64,000 nucleotides of DNA, taken from contig NC_013743.1 of NCBI RefSeq assembly GCF_000025325.1, positions 3,720,001-3,784,000 of the forward strand, written 5' to 3'. The notes beneath the pieces are model-generated. The model made no database searches. It saw only the letters and a program-made list of their open reading frames with translations, and was not told where the DNA came from. The position numbers and the translations under genes are program-made. This DNA comes from Haloterrigena turkmenica DSM 5511 (GTDB lineage Archaea; Halobacteriota; Halobacteria; Halobacteriales; Natrialbaceae). Shown here piece after piece: positions 55,089-63,540 of this stretch (positions within the stretch are counted from its first letter, which is position 1; the number at the start of each line of letters is the position of its first letter).

Positions 55089-57346
55089 CGGCTCTCACCT
55101 CCGTGTTCGACGGCCGGCGGCTGTGACGCCGACTCGTCCGCCTCCGAGACGGAGAACTCGTCGACGGCGTCGGCCAGCTCCGTCGCCCGCCGGTCGAGCC
55201 GCGTCGCCTCGGCGGAGACGTCGGTGATCGTCGCCGTCGTCTCCTCGGAGGCCGCCGCGACCTGCTGTGCCTGCGAGGTCGTTTCGTTGGCCACGTTGGC
55301 GACGTCCTGAACGATCGTCGCGAGTTCCGCCGCGGATTCGGACTGCTCGTTCGTCGCCTGATCGATCTGCGTGACGCCGCTCGCGACCTGTTCGATCTCC
55401 CGGGCGATCCGGTCCAAGTTGTCCGCGAGGGAATCGACGCGATCGGTGGCCGATCCGATCGTTTCCTCGGTTTCCTCGATCTGTGCCGCACTCTCGGTCG
55501 CGCGCTGTTGTATCGATTCGATCATGGCTTCGACGTCGTCGACCGCCGCCTGGGTCTGCTCGGCCAGTTCCTTGACCTCGTCGGCGACGGCCTGGAAGCC
55601 GCCGTCCTCGCTCGAGGCGCTCTGGGATCGAGCCGACTCGATCGCCGCGTTCAGCGCCAGCATGTTCGTCTGGCCGGCGATCTCGTCGATCAGCTCGACG
55701 ATCTCCTGAATCTGTTCGGCCTCGCGCTCGAGTTCGTGGATCGTCTCGGCGACGGTCTCCGTCTGGTCGCTGGCGACGTGCATCTCCGCCGTCGTCTCCT
55801 CGGCCGCCTCCTGTCCGGCGGTCGCGAGTTCGTCGACCTGCGTCGACTGGTCGGCGATCGTACTCGTCGCGGCGGCGACCTCCTCGACGGTCGCGGACAT
55901 CTCCTTGACTTCTGTGGTCGCCGTCTCCAGATCCTCGGCCTGTACCGAGGAGCCGTCGGAGATCTCCTGAACCGAGGCGCTGACCTCCTCGCTGGCCCGG
56001 CTGATCTCCTCGGAGCTGGTCTGGACCTCCGTACTCGTCCGTGCGACGTCACGCGAGATCCGCTTGACCTGGGTCACCGTCGACTCCAGATCGGCGATCA
56101 TCTCGTTGAACGACTCGGCGATCTCGACCATCGCCTCGTGGTTGGTCTGGGCTTCGAGACGCCGCTGCAGATCGCCGTCGGCGCAGTCGGCCATTACCTC
56201 GCTGAACCGCTCGGCCTCCGCCTCGAGCTCCCGGTTTCGCTGCTCGGTGCGGCGCTGGGCCTCGCGTGCGCGTTCGCGTTCGTCCTCGAGATCGGCCAGC
56301 GTGGTGCTGAGATCGTCGCGCATCGACCCGAAGGAGTCGTAGAGGATGCCGACCTCGTCGATCCGATCGGTCTCGAGGTCGACGTCGAGGTCACCGTCAC
56401 CCATCCGTTCGGCCTTCTGGGCGAGTCGGCGGAGCTGCAGGGAGAGGTTGCCGCCGAGGACGATGGCGACGAAACCGAGGTTGACGACGAAGATGAACGC
56501 CAGCGCCGCGATGCCGGCGGTCGCGGTGTCCTGGGCCGCGAAGACGTCGTCCGCGACGCCGTATGTCGTGACCCCCATCGTCGACTCGCCGACGTCGATC
56601 GTCGCCGTCGTCGCGGCGAGTTCTTGATCGGTTCCCTCTGGCGTCGCCGTCACGACGCCCGACGCGTCGGTCCCGACGGCCTCGAGGACGGCCGCGTCGT
56701 CGACCTCGGCGTCCCCGCTCAGTTCGCCGACGCCGACGACCTGTTCGCCGTCGGCGTCGGTGACGACCGTCCGGTAGTCGTCGCCGCTCTCGAGCGTCGA
56801 CGCGAAGGCGGCGACCGGCGCCGAAAGAGCGACGTACCGATCCTCGCCCGGGACGCTCGCGACGAACGAGAGCACCTCGTCGTCGCTCGAGAGCGCTTGG
56901 TGGGTCGCGGTCGGACCATCGGTCTCGCCGTCGACGCCAGCGGCGTCGAAGAAGTTCTCGGTCGTCGCCGCGTCGTCGCTGCTCGCGAGCACCTCGCCAT
57001 CGGCGGCGAGGTAGTAAATTTCCGCGACGCGATCGCCGCGGGCGGCCTGCGCGTCGGCGAGTCGGTTGCCGATCGCCTCGGTATCGCCGTTGCGGACGGT
57101 CGCGTCCGTCGCTACTCCGTTCGTCGTCTCCGCGTTCGTTTCAAGCCACGTCTCCGCGACGTCGCTTCGGTCGTCGGTTCGGTCGCTGAAGTGCTGTTCC
57201 GCTGCCGGCCCGACCGCTCCGGAGACGTGGGCGAAAAAGAGCCCCGAGACGAGCAGCGTCACGAGAGCGATCGCGATGAAAATCAAACCGATCTTTACAC
57301 TATACGTTTCTCTGAGCCGATCGGGGAGTGAGTCCTCGAGTGCCAT
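55085..57346 (-). CDS. halobacterial transducer (methyl-accepting) with extracellular domain
   Basis: A 753-residue chemo/phototaxis transducer. Transmembrane segments are at about 17-40 and 277-299, with a 235-residue extracellular domain between that looks like a double-Cache sensor (VAEIYYLAADGEVLASS, YVALSAPVAAF). A HAMP (about 300-350) and a second HAMP-like region follow, then the signalling hairpin EIVELIDEIAGQTNMLALNAAIESARS with methylation helices. The plan matches HtrII of Halobacterium, whose outer domain also senses a chemical. It is cotranscribed with the lysine-less opsin. ATG 57346 is given; GTG 57442 is an alternative that adds 32 residues (see the promoter). Confidence 0.93.
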   Translation of the reverse strand: MALEDSLPDRLRETYSVKIGLIFIAIALVTLLVSGLFFAHVSGAVGPAAEQHFSDRTDDRSDVAETWLETNAETTNGVATDATVRNGDTEAIGNRLADAQAARGDRVAEIYYLAADGEVLASSDDAATTENFFDAAGVDGETDGPTATHQALSSDDEVLSFVASVPGEDRYVALSAPVAAFASTLESGDDYRTVVTDADGEQVVGVGELSGDAEVDDAAVLEAVGTDASGVVTATPEGTDQELAATTATIDVGESTMGVTTYGVADDVFAAQDTATAGIAALAFIFVVNLGFVAIVLGGNLSLQLRRLAQKAERMGDGDLDVDLETDRIDEVGILYDSFGSMRDDLSTTLADLEDERERAREAQRRTEQRNRELEAEAERFSEVMADCADGDLQRRLEAQTNHEAMVEIAESFNEMIADLESTVTQVKRISRDVARTSTEVQTSSEEISRASEEVSASVQEISDGSSVQAEDLETATTEVKEMSATVEEVAAATSTIADQSTQVDELATAGQEAAEETTAEMHVASDQTETVAETIHELEREAEQIQEIVELIDEIAGQTNMLALNAAIESARSQSASSEDGGFQAVADEVKELAEQTQAAVDDVEAMIESIQQRATESAAQIEETEETIGSATDRVDSLADNLDRIAREIEQVASGVTQIDQATNEQSESAAELATIVQDVANVANETTSQAQQVAAASEETTATITDVSAEATRLDRRATELADAVDEFSVSEADESASQPPAVEHGGESR

Positions 57347-57788
57347 ATTGTACCGTGGACGTGTCGGGCAGCGCGAGGCTGCGACGTGTCTCCATGATAG
57401 TGGTAATTCATCGTAATTGAATGTATCGACACAACTGAACACTCTGGATCAGTTTGTAGACATCATTATATATCTCGAGGTATCCGAGGACCGCGAGCGC
57501 AATCAGGGCGACTCACACGAAAAGTAATTCCTGGTAGCTGTACGCAGTCTTCGGAAACGGACGGCTTCGCTCGGTGGAGTGATCGTGCCAGCGTTCGGTC
57601 CGATTGTACCAGTTCGGATAGACAACGGCGGATGGAGTCGTTCGGCGCCGTTGATGCGACCGGATAGATCGGCTACGGCGCTCGGTCGACGGCTCCCCCG
57701 TCGGCCGTGCCGACTCGCGGCGACTCTCGGAAGCGAACCGCTCGAGCGAAGAGCGACAGTCCGTCGCCGACGGCGCGGACGGCGTCGA
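57347..57788 (-). promoter_or_regulatory. promoter region of the transducer-opsin operon
   Basis: This 442-bp gap separates the leuS end from the transducer. On the reverse strand the TATA box GATATATAATG (57464-57475) is centred 27 bp before GTG 57442, which is in frame with the transducer. Either the mRNA is leaderless and starts at that GTG, or it carries a 5' leader of about 95 nt and starts at ATG 57346. The rest, nearer leuS, shows no gene. Confidence 0.55.
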
Positions 57789-60437
57789 TCAGTCCTCGAT
57801 TTCGATCGCCGGGCGGCCGGGTTCGGCGTTCGCGAGTGCCCCCTCGTCGGCCTCGTCGGCGCCGACGACGGTCACCGGCGCCTCGAACTCGCGTTCGATC
57901 AGCCAGGCGGCCGACTCGAGGGCCGCGTACTCGGCCTCGGGCGAGAGCGTCATCGACAGCGCCTCGCGCTCGGCCTGCAGGTCCTGTCCGTAGTCGGCCG
58001 CGGCGTCGCCCTGTTCGCGGATGTGCGACTCCTGCATGAGTTCGCCGATCAGGTTGCCGGCGTCGCTCTCGATCGCGATCTCGAGGGCGTCGTACTTCCA
58101 GTCGGGCGCAACGACGACGTCGATCGCCTTCGGATCCTCGATACCGGCGACTTCGACGATGTCGCGGATGTCCTCGCGGGTGTTCTCGACCAGCCGGCGG
58201 CGCTTCGTGACGTGGTCGCGGTCGACCTCGGCGGCCGGCCACGAGGCGTCGGCGACGAGGCCGTCGTTGCCCAGTTCGTCCCACAGCTCCTCCGCGAGGT
58301 GGGGCGCGACCGGCGCGAGCAGGCGGACGACCGCCGACAGCCCGCGCTCGTAGGTCTCGGCGTGGGGCTCCGTGTAGTCAGCGTATTGCCGCAGCGTTCG
58401 GACCAGATCCTGCGTCTCGCGCAGCGCCTTGTTGAACGTCAGGTCGTCGTACTCGTCGGTCGCCAGCGCGATCGTCGCGTCGATCTCGCTGTCGACGTAA
58501 CTCGCGACGGCGTCATCGTCGCCCGCGGGCTCGTCGGAAACGTAGTCCTCCACCATTCCCTTCAGCCGCGCGAGGAACGCGTTGGTCGACCGGACGCCTT
58601 CTTCGCTCCAGTCGAAGTCCCGCTCTGGCTGGGCGGCCTGCATCATGAACAGCCGCGCCGTGTCCGCGCCGTACTCCTCGACGATCCGCTGGGGCGAGAC
58701 GACGTTCCCCTTGGACTTGGACATCTTCTCGCCCTCGAGTTGGACCATCCCCTGCGCCAGCAGATTCGTGAAGGGCTCGCGGTGCTCCAGTCCCTCGTGG
58801 TCGGCCAGCACCTTGGTGAAGAACCGCGAGTACAGCAGGTGCATCACGGCGTGTTCGATGCCGCCGACGTACTGGTCGACGGGCATCCAGTCGTTGGCCC
58901 GCTCCAAGTCGAACGGAGCGTCCTCGAGGCCCGGCGAGACGTACCGCAGGAAGTACCACGAGGAGTCGACGAAGGTGTCCATCGTGTCCGTCTCCCGCTC
59001 GGCCGGCCCGCCGCAGTCGGGACAGGTCGTCTGCTTCCACTCCTCGGCGGCGTCTAACGGATTCCCGGTCGTGTTGATGAACTCCGGCAGTTCGACCGGC
59101 AGGTCCTCCTCGGGGACCGTGACGGGGCCACAGTCCTCGCAGTGAATCACCGGAATCGGCGTTCCCCAGTAGCGCTGGCGGGAGATTCCCCAGTCGCGCA
59201 GCTGGTACTGGGTGGCCTCCTCAGCGCCCTCGGTATCCTCGGTCAGGCGCTCTCGAGCCGTCTCGCTGTCCAGCCCCGAGTAGTCGCCGGAGTTGATCAG
59301 CACGCCGTCCTCGGTGTAGGCCGCTTCCTCGACGTCGGGCGCTTCGGGCTCCCCGCCCTCTTCGGGTTCGGGAGCGATGACGGGGACGATGTCTAGTCCC
59401 TTCTTCTCGGCGAAGACGTGGTCGCGCTCGTCGTGGCCCGGAACGGCCATCAGCGCGCCCGTCCCGACGTCCGAGAGGACGAAGTCCGCGACGTAGACCG
59501 GAATCTCCTCGCCGGTGACGGGATTGGTCGCGGTCAGTCCGGTTGCGACGCCGTTCGGCTCGTCGCCGTCGGGGTCGGCCTCCTCCTCGATGAACCGACG
59601 GATGTCCTCATCCTCCTCGGCGAGCGCCTCGCTAATCGGGTGGTCGGGCGCCAGCGCGAAGAACGTCGCGCCGTGGATGGTGTCGATGCGGGTGGTGAAG
59701 GCCGTGACGGGGCCGTGTCCTTCAATGTCGAAGTCGACTTCCGACCCGTACTGGCGGCCGATCCAGTTGCGCTGCATCTGCCGGACCGAGTTGGGCCACC
59801 CCTCGAGGTCGTCGATCGCCTCTAACAACTCGTCGGCGTACTCGGTGATCTTCAGGAACCACTGCTCGAGTTCGCGCTGCTCGACGGGGGTGTCACAGCG
59901 CCAGCAGAGTTCGGCCTCGCCCTCGACCTGCTCGTCGGCCAGGACGGTCTCGCAGTGGGGACACCAGTTGACCTCGGCGTCGCGGCGCTCGACTAAGTCC
60001 TCCTCGAGGAACCGGGAGAAGAGCCACTGGTTCCACTGGTAGTACTCCGGCGTGCAGGTGGTGATCTCCCGCTCCCAGTCGTAGCCGAAGCCCATCGACT
60101 CCATCTGCTCGGTCATCGTCTCGATGCAGTCGAAGGTCCAGTCCCGCGGGTTGGTGTCGCGCTCTTTGGCCGCGTTCTCCGCGGGGAGGCCGAAGGCGTC
60201 CCAGCCCATCGGGTGGAGGACCTCGTCGCCCTGCATCCGTCGGAACCGGGCGTACGCGTCCGTGATCGTGTAGTTGCGGACGTGGCCCATGTGGAGTTTG
60301 CCCGACGGATACGGATACATGCCCAGCACGTACGTCGGATCCTCGACGTCGTCGGGCGTCCGATAGGCGTCTTCCTCGTCCCACGCCTCCTGCCAGCGCC
60401 GTTCGACCGTCGCGTGGTCGTAACCCGCGTCGCTCAT
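57789..60437 (-). CDS. leuS: leucine-tRNA ligase, bacterial type
   Basis: An 882-residue class I synthetase. It has HMGH (49-52, in PYPSGKLHMGHVRN), a four-Cys zinc module (CPHC...CWRC), the CP1 editing domain with the Thr-rich TAFTTRIDTIHGATF and GTGALMAVPGHDERD, and KMSKS in GEKMSKSKGNV. The order and the catalytic-domain insertions follow the bacterial LeuRS rather than the archaeal/eukaryotic form, as reported for other haloarchaea. Two TATA-like boxes precede it on the reverse strand: GTATATAA only a few bases before the ATG (60440-60447) and AGCTATAC near 60468, which fits the start better. Confidence 0.96.
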   Translation of the reverse strand: MSDAGYDHATVERRWQEAWDEEDAYRTPDDVEDPTYVLGMYPYPSGKLHMGHVRNYTITDAYARFRRMQGDEVLHPMGWDAFGLPAENAAKERDTNPRDWTFDCIETMTEQMESMGFGYDWEREITTCTPEYYQWNQWLFSRFLEEDLVERRDAEVNWCPHCETVLADEQVEGEAELCWRCDTPVEQRELEQWFLKITEYADELLEAIDDLEGWPNSVRQMQRNWIGRQYGSEVDFDIEGHGPVTAFTTRIDTIHGATFFALAPDHPISEALAEEDEDIRRFIEEEADPDGDEPNGVATGLTATNPVTGEEIPVYVADFVLSDVGTGALMAVPGHDERDHVFAEKKGLDIVPVIAPEPEEGGEPEAPDVEEAAYTEDGVLINSGDYSGLDSETARERLTEDTEGAEEATQYQLRDWGISRQRYWGTPIPVIHCEDCGPVTVPEEDLPVELPEFINTTGNPLDAAEEWKQTTCPDCGGPAERETDTMDTFVDSSWYFLRYVSPGLEDAPFDLERANDWMPVDQYVGGIEHAVMHLLYSRFFTKVLADHEGLEHREPFTNLLAQGMVQLEGEKMSKSKGNVVSPQRIVEEYGADTARLFMMQAAQPERDFDWSEEGVRSTNAFLARLKGMVEDYVSDEPAGDDDAVASYVDSEIDATIALATDEYDDLTFNKALRETQDLVRTLRQYADYTEPHAETYERGLSAVVRLLAPVAPHLAEELWDELGNDGLVADASWPAAEVDRDHVTKRRRLVENTREDIRDIVEVAGIEDPKAIDVVVAPDWKYDALEIAIESDAGNLIGELMQESHIREQGDAAADYGQDLQAEREALSMTLSPEAEYAALESAAWLIEREFEAPVTVVGADEADEGALANAEPGRPAIEIED

Positions 60438-60598
60438 TCTTATATACGAGTGGGGTCGTTGCCGCCGTATAGCTTTCCATCCGACAACGGGACGGGAACG
60501 CCACCAGCACGGGTCTTTCGAGAACGACGCTTCCGGCGACGCGCATCCGTTCGGTCTCGTGGATGGACTCGCACGCGAGACGCGAGACCGCCTCGAAC

Positions 60599-61399
60599 TC
60601 AGAGGACACCGAGGGTCGCGACAACCAGACCGAGACCGACGAGGACCCCGCCGACGGCCTTTCGGAGCCGGACCTCCGAGCGGACCCGTTCCCGCTGCGA
60701 TTCGAGGGAACCGGTCGCGATCGCGAGCGGCGTCTCGTCGGTCCCTCGCAGGACGTATCCGTCGGGCGTCTCGGTTAGTTCGCCGCGAGCGACCAGTTCG
60801 TCGCCGTCCCGGACGACGGTGGCCTGATACTTGTCCGGCATGGTGGTATTTCCGCCGACGCTCACGGTGAACTCGAGGTCGCTGACGACGCCGCCCTCGC
60901 CGGCCAATCCCGTCCGATCGAGGAAGCGATTAACCGGGTCGAGATCGCCGAGGTAGGATTCGGTCGCGGGGTCGCCGAGAAACAGCTCCGACGAATCGAA
61001 GGGGTCGTCGCCCTCTCGAATCGCCAGCGTCGTCGCGTCCACGCGGACGCGGTCCCAACTGTGGTCGACGGCGAACTCGCCGACCGCGAGTTCGGCCGCG
61101 TCGGTCCGCCATCGGGTCCCGTTCCCCGCGTTCTCCTTCCGGCGGACCCGCCACGCCCAGAGGGCAGCCGAGTCGTCCCCGCTCTGGTCGGGGCCGGTCC
61201 GCGTCGGCGACGCTGACTCGAGAACGCGAACCGGGCCGCTGACCGTCGCCTCGCCGCCAGGTTCGACCGGCTTGTCGCTCGCCGACGCGAGTTCGTCGAT
61301 CGTCTCGTGTCGACTATCGAGGTCACTGGCTCGTGACAGAACGAATCCGCCAAACAGGATGAAAGCCCCCGCGACGACGAGTGCGGTTAGCTCGACCAT
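60599..61399 (-). CDS. membrane protein with GIDE-like central domain
   Basis: A 266-residue protein with a hydrophobic helix at each end (ALVVAGAFILFGGFVL, 6-21; AVGGVLVGLGLVVATLGVL, last 19). The middle carries PGGEATVSGPVRVLES, LWAWRVRRKENAG and WDRVRVDATTLAIREGDDPF, a strand-rich pattern like the GIDE/MULAN-type domain found in archaea and in mitochondrial E3 ligases; no RING finger is present. Function in archaea is unknown. The GIDE assignment is by eye. Confidence 0.68.
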   Translation of the reverse strand: MVELTALVVAGAFILFGGFVLSRASDLDSRHETIDELASASDKPVEPGGEATVSGPVRVLESASPTRTGPDQSGDDSAALWAWRVRRKENAGNGTRWRTDAAELAVGEFAVDHSWDRVRVDATTLAIREGDDPFDSSELFLGDPATESYLGDLDPVNRFLDRTGLAGEGGVVSDLEFTVSVGGNTTMPDKYQATVVRDGDELVARGELTETPDGYVLRGTDETPLAIATGSLESQRERVRSEVRLRKAVGGVLVGLGLVVATLGVL

Positions 61400-61592
61400 G
61401 GGCAGAATATGTCATGTCATCATGATAAATGCACGGAACATTCCGGTTGCAGTGACGACCGGTCGACCGCGACCGTGCGGATGCGAATCGCAGTCGCGAT
61501 ACCGCGCTCGTCCGGCAACTCGAGTCACGCCCAGCCGGTACGGCGATCGATGGCGGGCGAACCGGATCCGGACTCGAGCGTCGTCGCGGCGA

Positions 61593-62012
61593 TTACTCGA
61601 TATCGATCTGCTTCGAGTCGTCGGTTCCCGAGACCTTCGGGAGCCGGACGGTCAACACGCCGTCCTCGAAGCCGGCCGAGACGGACTCCTCCTCGACCGG
61701 GTCGGGGAGGCGGATCCGGCGGTTGGCCGACGTGCGCGTCCGTTCGCGACGGAGGTACCGTCCCTCTGCGTACTCCGACTCGTCCTCGCGGCTGGCCTCG
61801 AGGCGCAGGGTGCCCTCCGAGAGGGTCAGTTCGATGTCGTCGGTCTCGTAGCCGGGGAGGTCAGCCGTGACGAGGTACTCCTCGCCGGCGTCGACGACGT
61901 CGACCGGGACCGAGCCCGGGACCTGCAGGCCGCCGGCGCCCATCCCTTCCTCGACCTGTCGGCTGACGCGGTCGAGCAACTCCTCGATATCGTCGAACGG
62001 GTTTCGTCGCAT
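61593..62012 (-). CDS. Hsp20/alpha-crystallin small heat shock protein
   Basis: A 139-residue chaperone with an alpha-crystallin domain (VPVDVVDAGEEYLVTADLPGYETDDIELTLSEGTLRLEASREDE...RIRLPDPVEEESVSAGFEDGVLTVRLPKV). The conserved GVLTVRLPK signature is near the end. The IxI-like tail (IDIE) is weak. It should hold unfolding proteins for refolding. The reverse-strand TATA box GAATTTATCT (62037-62046) lies 29 bp before ATG 62012, supporting that start over GTG 62018. Confidence 0.93.
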   Translation of the reverse strand: MRRNPFDDIEELLDRVSRQVEEGMGAGGLQVPGSVPVDVVDAGEEYLVTADLPGYETDDIELTLSEGTLRLEASREDESEYAEGRYLRRERTRTSANRRIRLPDPVEEESVSAGFEDGVLTVRLPKVSGTDDSKQIDIE

Positions 62013-62100
62013 ACGCACAGGTAGGGGCTCGAGCGAGATAAATTCTGCCCGCGACTCGAGGTCAAAAGAGCCGGTGGCTTCCGCGCGAGCGGACGCGGAG

Positions 62101-62559
62101 CTACTCGGGTAGCGTCACCAGCCCGTCGTCGAGCGCGTCGGACAACACCTCGCGCGCGTGTCCGTCGGGGTCGACGTTCTCGTAGACCGCCTTCACCTCG
62201 CCGTCGGCGAGGAAGAAGGTCGTCCGCGCGGTGACGCCGCTGTCCCGCAGATCGACGTCGAACGTCTCGGCGATCTCGCCGTCCGGATCGGCCAGCAGAT
62301 CGAACTCAAGGCCCGCCGCCTCGCAGAACGCGTCGTGGGAGTCGACGTCGTCGGCGGAGACGCCGTATATCTCGACGCCGGCGTCCTCGTAGCTCTCGCG
62401 TTCGCGCTGGAACTGGTTCGCCTCGATCGTACAGCCGGGCGTGTCGTCCTTCGGGTAGAAGTACAGCACCGTCGGCTCCTCGAACTCGAGGGAGACCTCC
62501 TCGCCGTCCTGGTTCGGTGCGGTCACGGTCGGCGCGTCGTCGCCGTCGTCGAGCGTCAT
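62101..62559 (-). CDS. bcp: Bcp-type peroxiredoxin
   Basis: A 152-residue thiol peroxidase. The peroxidatic Cys43 lies in YPKDDTPGCTIEANQF, the hallmark of the Bcp/PrxQ group, which reduces hydroperoxides using thioredoxin. The usual resolving Cys five residues later is absent; the only other cysteine is in DAFCEAAG (about 84), so it may be a 1-Cys or atypical 2-Cys form. It follows the Hsp20 gene region by 88 bp. Confidence 0.92.
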   Translation of the reverse strand: MTLDDGDDAPTVTAPNQDGEEVSLEFEEPTVLYFYPKDDTPGCTIEANQFQRERESYEDAGVEIYGVSADDVDSHDAFCEAAGLEFDLLADPDGEIAETFDVDLRDSGVTARTTFFLADGEVKAVYENVDPDGHAREVLSDALDDGLVTLPE

Positions 62560-62676
62560 GGACAGGGGTACCGCGGGGACGCGGAAAACCGTTTGCGGTG
62601 CTGGGCCCGCTATCGCGGGTCGCGTTCAGGTGAAAGCCTCGCGCTGAATAGCCAGCCGGCAGTCTCTCTTCCCGCT

Positions 62677-63102
62677 ATGTCAGTCGGCGAACTCGGTCCG
62701 AACGACGTCGTAACGGCAGGTCCGAACACCGAACTCGAAACGGTCGCACAGCGGCTGGCCTCGAACAACGTCGGCGCCGCGGTCGTCACCGAGGGCGAGG
62801 AGCCGGTCGGGATCGTCACCGACCGCGACATCGCCCTCGAGGTGGCCCAGAGCGATGACGTCGCCGCGACACCGGCCGAGGACGTGATGACGGCGGGGCT
62901 GACGACGCTGCAGGAGGACGCGGACGCGATCGAGGTCTCGCGGGCGATCAAGGAGGAGAACGCGCGCCGCTTCCCGGTCGTCGACGAGAACGGCGAACTG
63001 ACGGGGATCGTCACGCTCGACGACCTCGTCGCGACGATCGGCGAGCAACTGGGCAACGTCGCCGACACGATCGAGTCGCAGTCGCCCGACTACAGTCCGT
63101 AG
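62677..63102 (+). CDS. tandem CBS domain protein
   Basis: A 141-residue protein consisting of two CBS domains: VVTAGPNTELETVAQRLASNNVGAAVVTEGEEPVGIVTDRDIALEV and VMTAGLTTLQEDADAIEVSRAIKEENARRFPVVDENGELTGIVTLDDL. Such Bateman modules bind adenosine nucleotides and act as energy or redox sensors. The target protein is unknown. ATG 62677 starts the folded region. Confidence 0.93.
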   Translation: MSVGELGPNDVVTAGPNTELETVAQRLASNNVGAAVVTEGEEPVGIVTDRDIALEVAQSDDVAATPAEDVMTAGLTTLQEDADAIEVSRAIKEENARRFPVVDENGELTGIVTLDDLVATIGEQLGNVADTIESQSPDYSP

Positions 63103-63128
63103 CCATCCTATTCCGTTATCTCGAGCGA

Positions 63129-63458
63129 CTAGTCGGCGCTCACTCGATCGTGGACGGCGATGACCCGTTCGCCGCGTTCGGTGAGCGTTACCGTCTTCCG
63201 GTCTCGGTCGTACGCGACCGCATCCCGGGCGGATAACCGCGGGACGTGCGAGTGGTGCAACGAGAGATTGATCCGCTCGATTTCCGCGTCCGAGATGTCG
63301 GGAGCCGGTTTCCCCTTGCACTTTCGTGCCACGTCCGCCGCTGCGTCGGCCAGCGAAACGGGAGCGTCGTGTCGATCGAGGCACTCGAGGAGCGCGCGAC
63401 GGTAGGCGTGGCTCAACAGGCGGAGCGCGACGTCTTGTGATACTCCCTCATTCGTCAT
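63129..63458 (-). CDS. haloarchaeal winged-helix regulator (DUF7344-like)
   Basis: A 109-residue protein with the same plan as 43249-43611: LRLLSHAYRRALLECLDRHDAPVSLADAAADVAR, then INLSLHHSHVPRLSARDAVAYDRDRKTVTLTERGERVI, a winged helix with wing. It probably regulates genes; the target is unknown. ATG 63458 is chosen; the longer frame upstream enters the promoter. It converges on the CBS gene. Confidence 0.8.
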   Translation of the reverse strand: MTNEGVSQDVALRLLSHAYRRALLECLDRHDAPVSLADAAADVARKCKGKPAPDISDAEIERINLSLHHSHVPRLSARDAVAYDRDRKTVTLTERGERVIAVHDRVSAD

Positions 63459-63540
63459 TTGATTGACTAGGCGATACGATCGGAAGAGTAGCAAACTTGC
63501 CCCGAGCAAGATATTATGAGGAGCGGCTACCAGACGGAGG

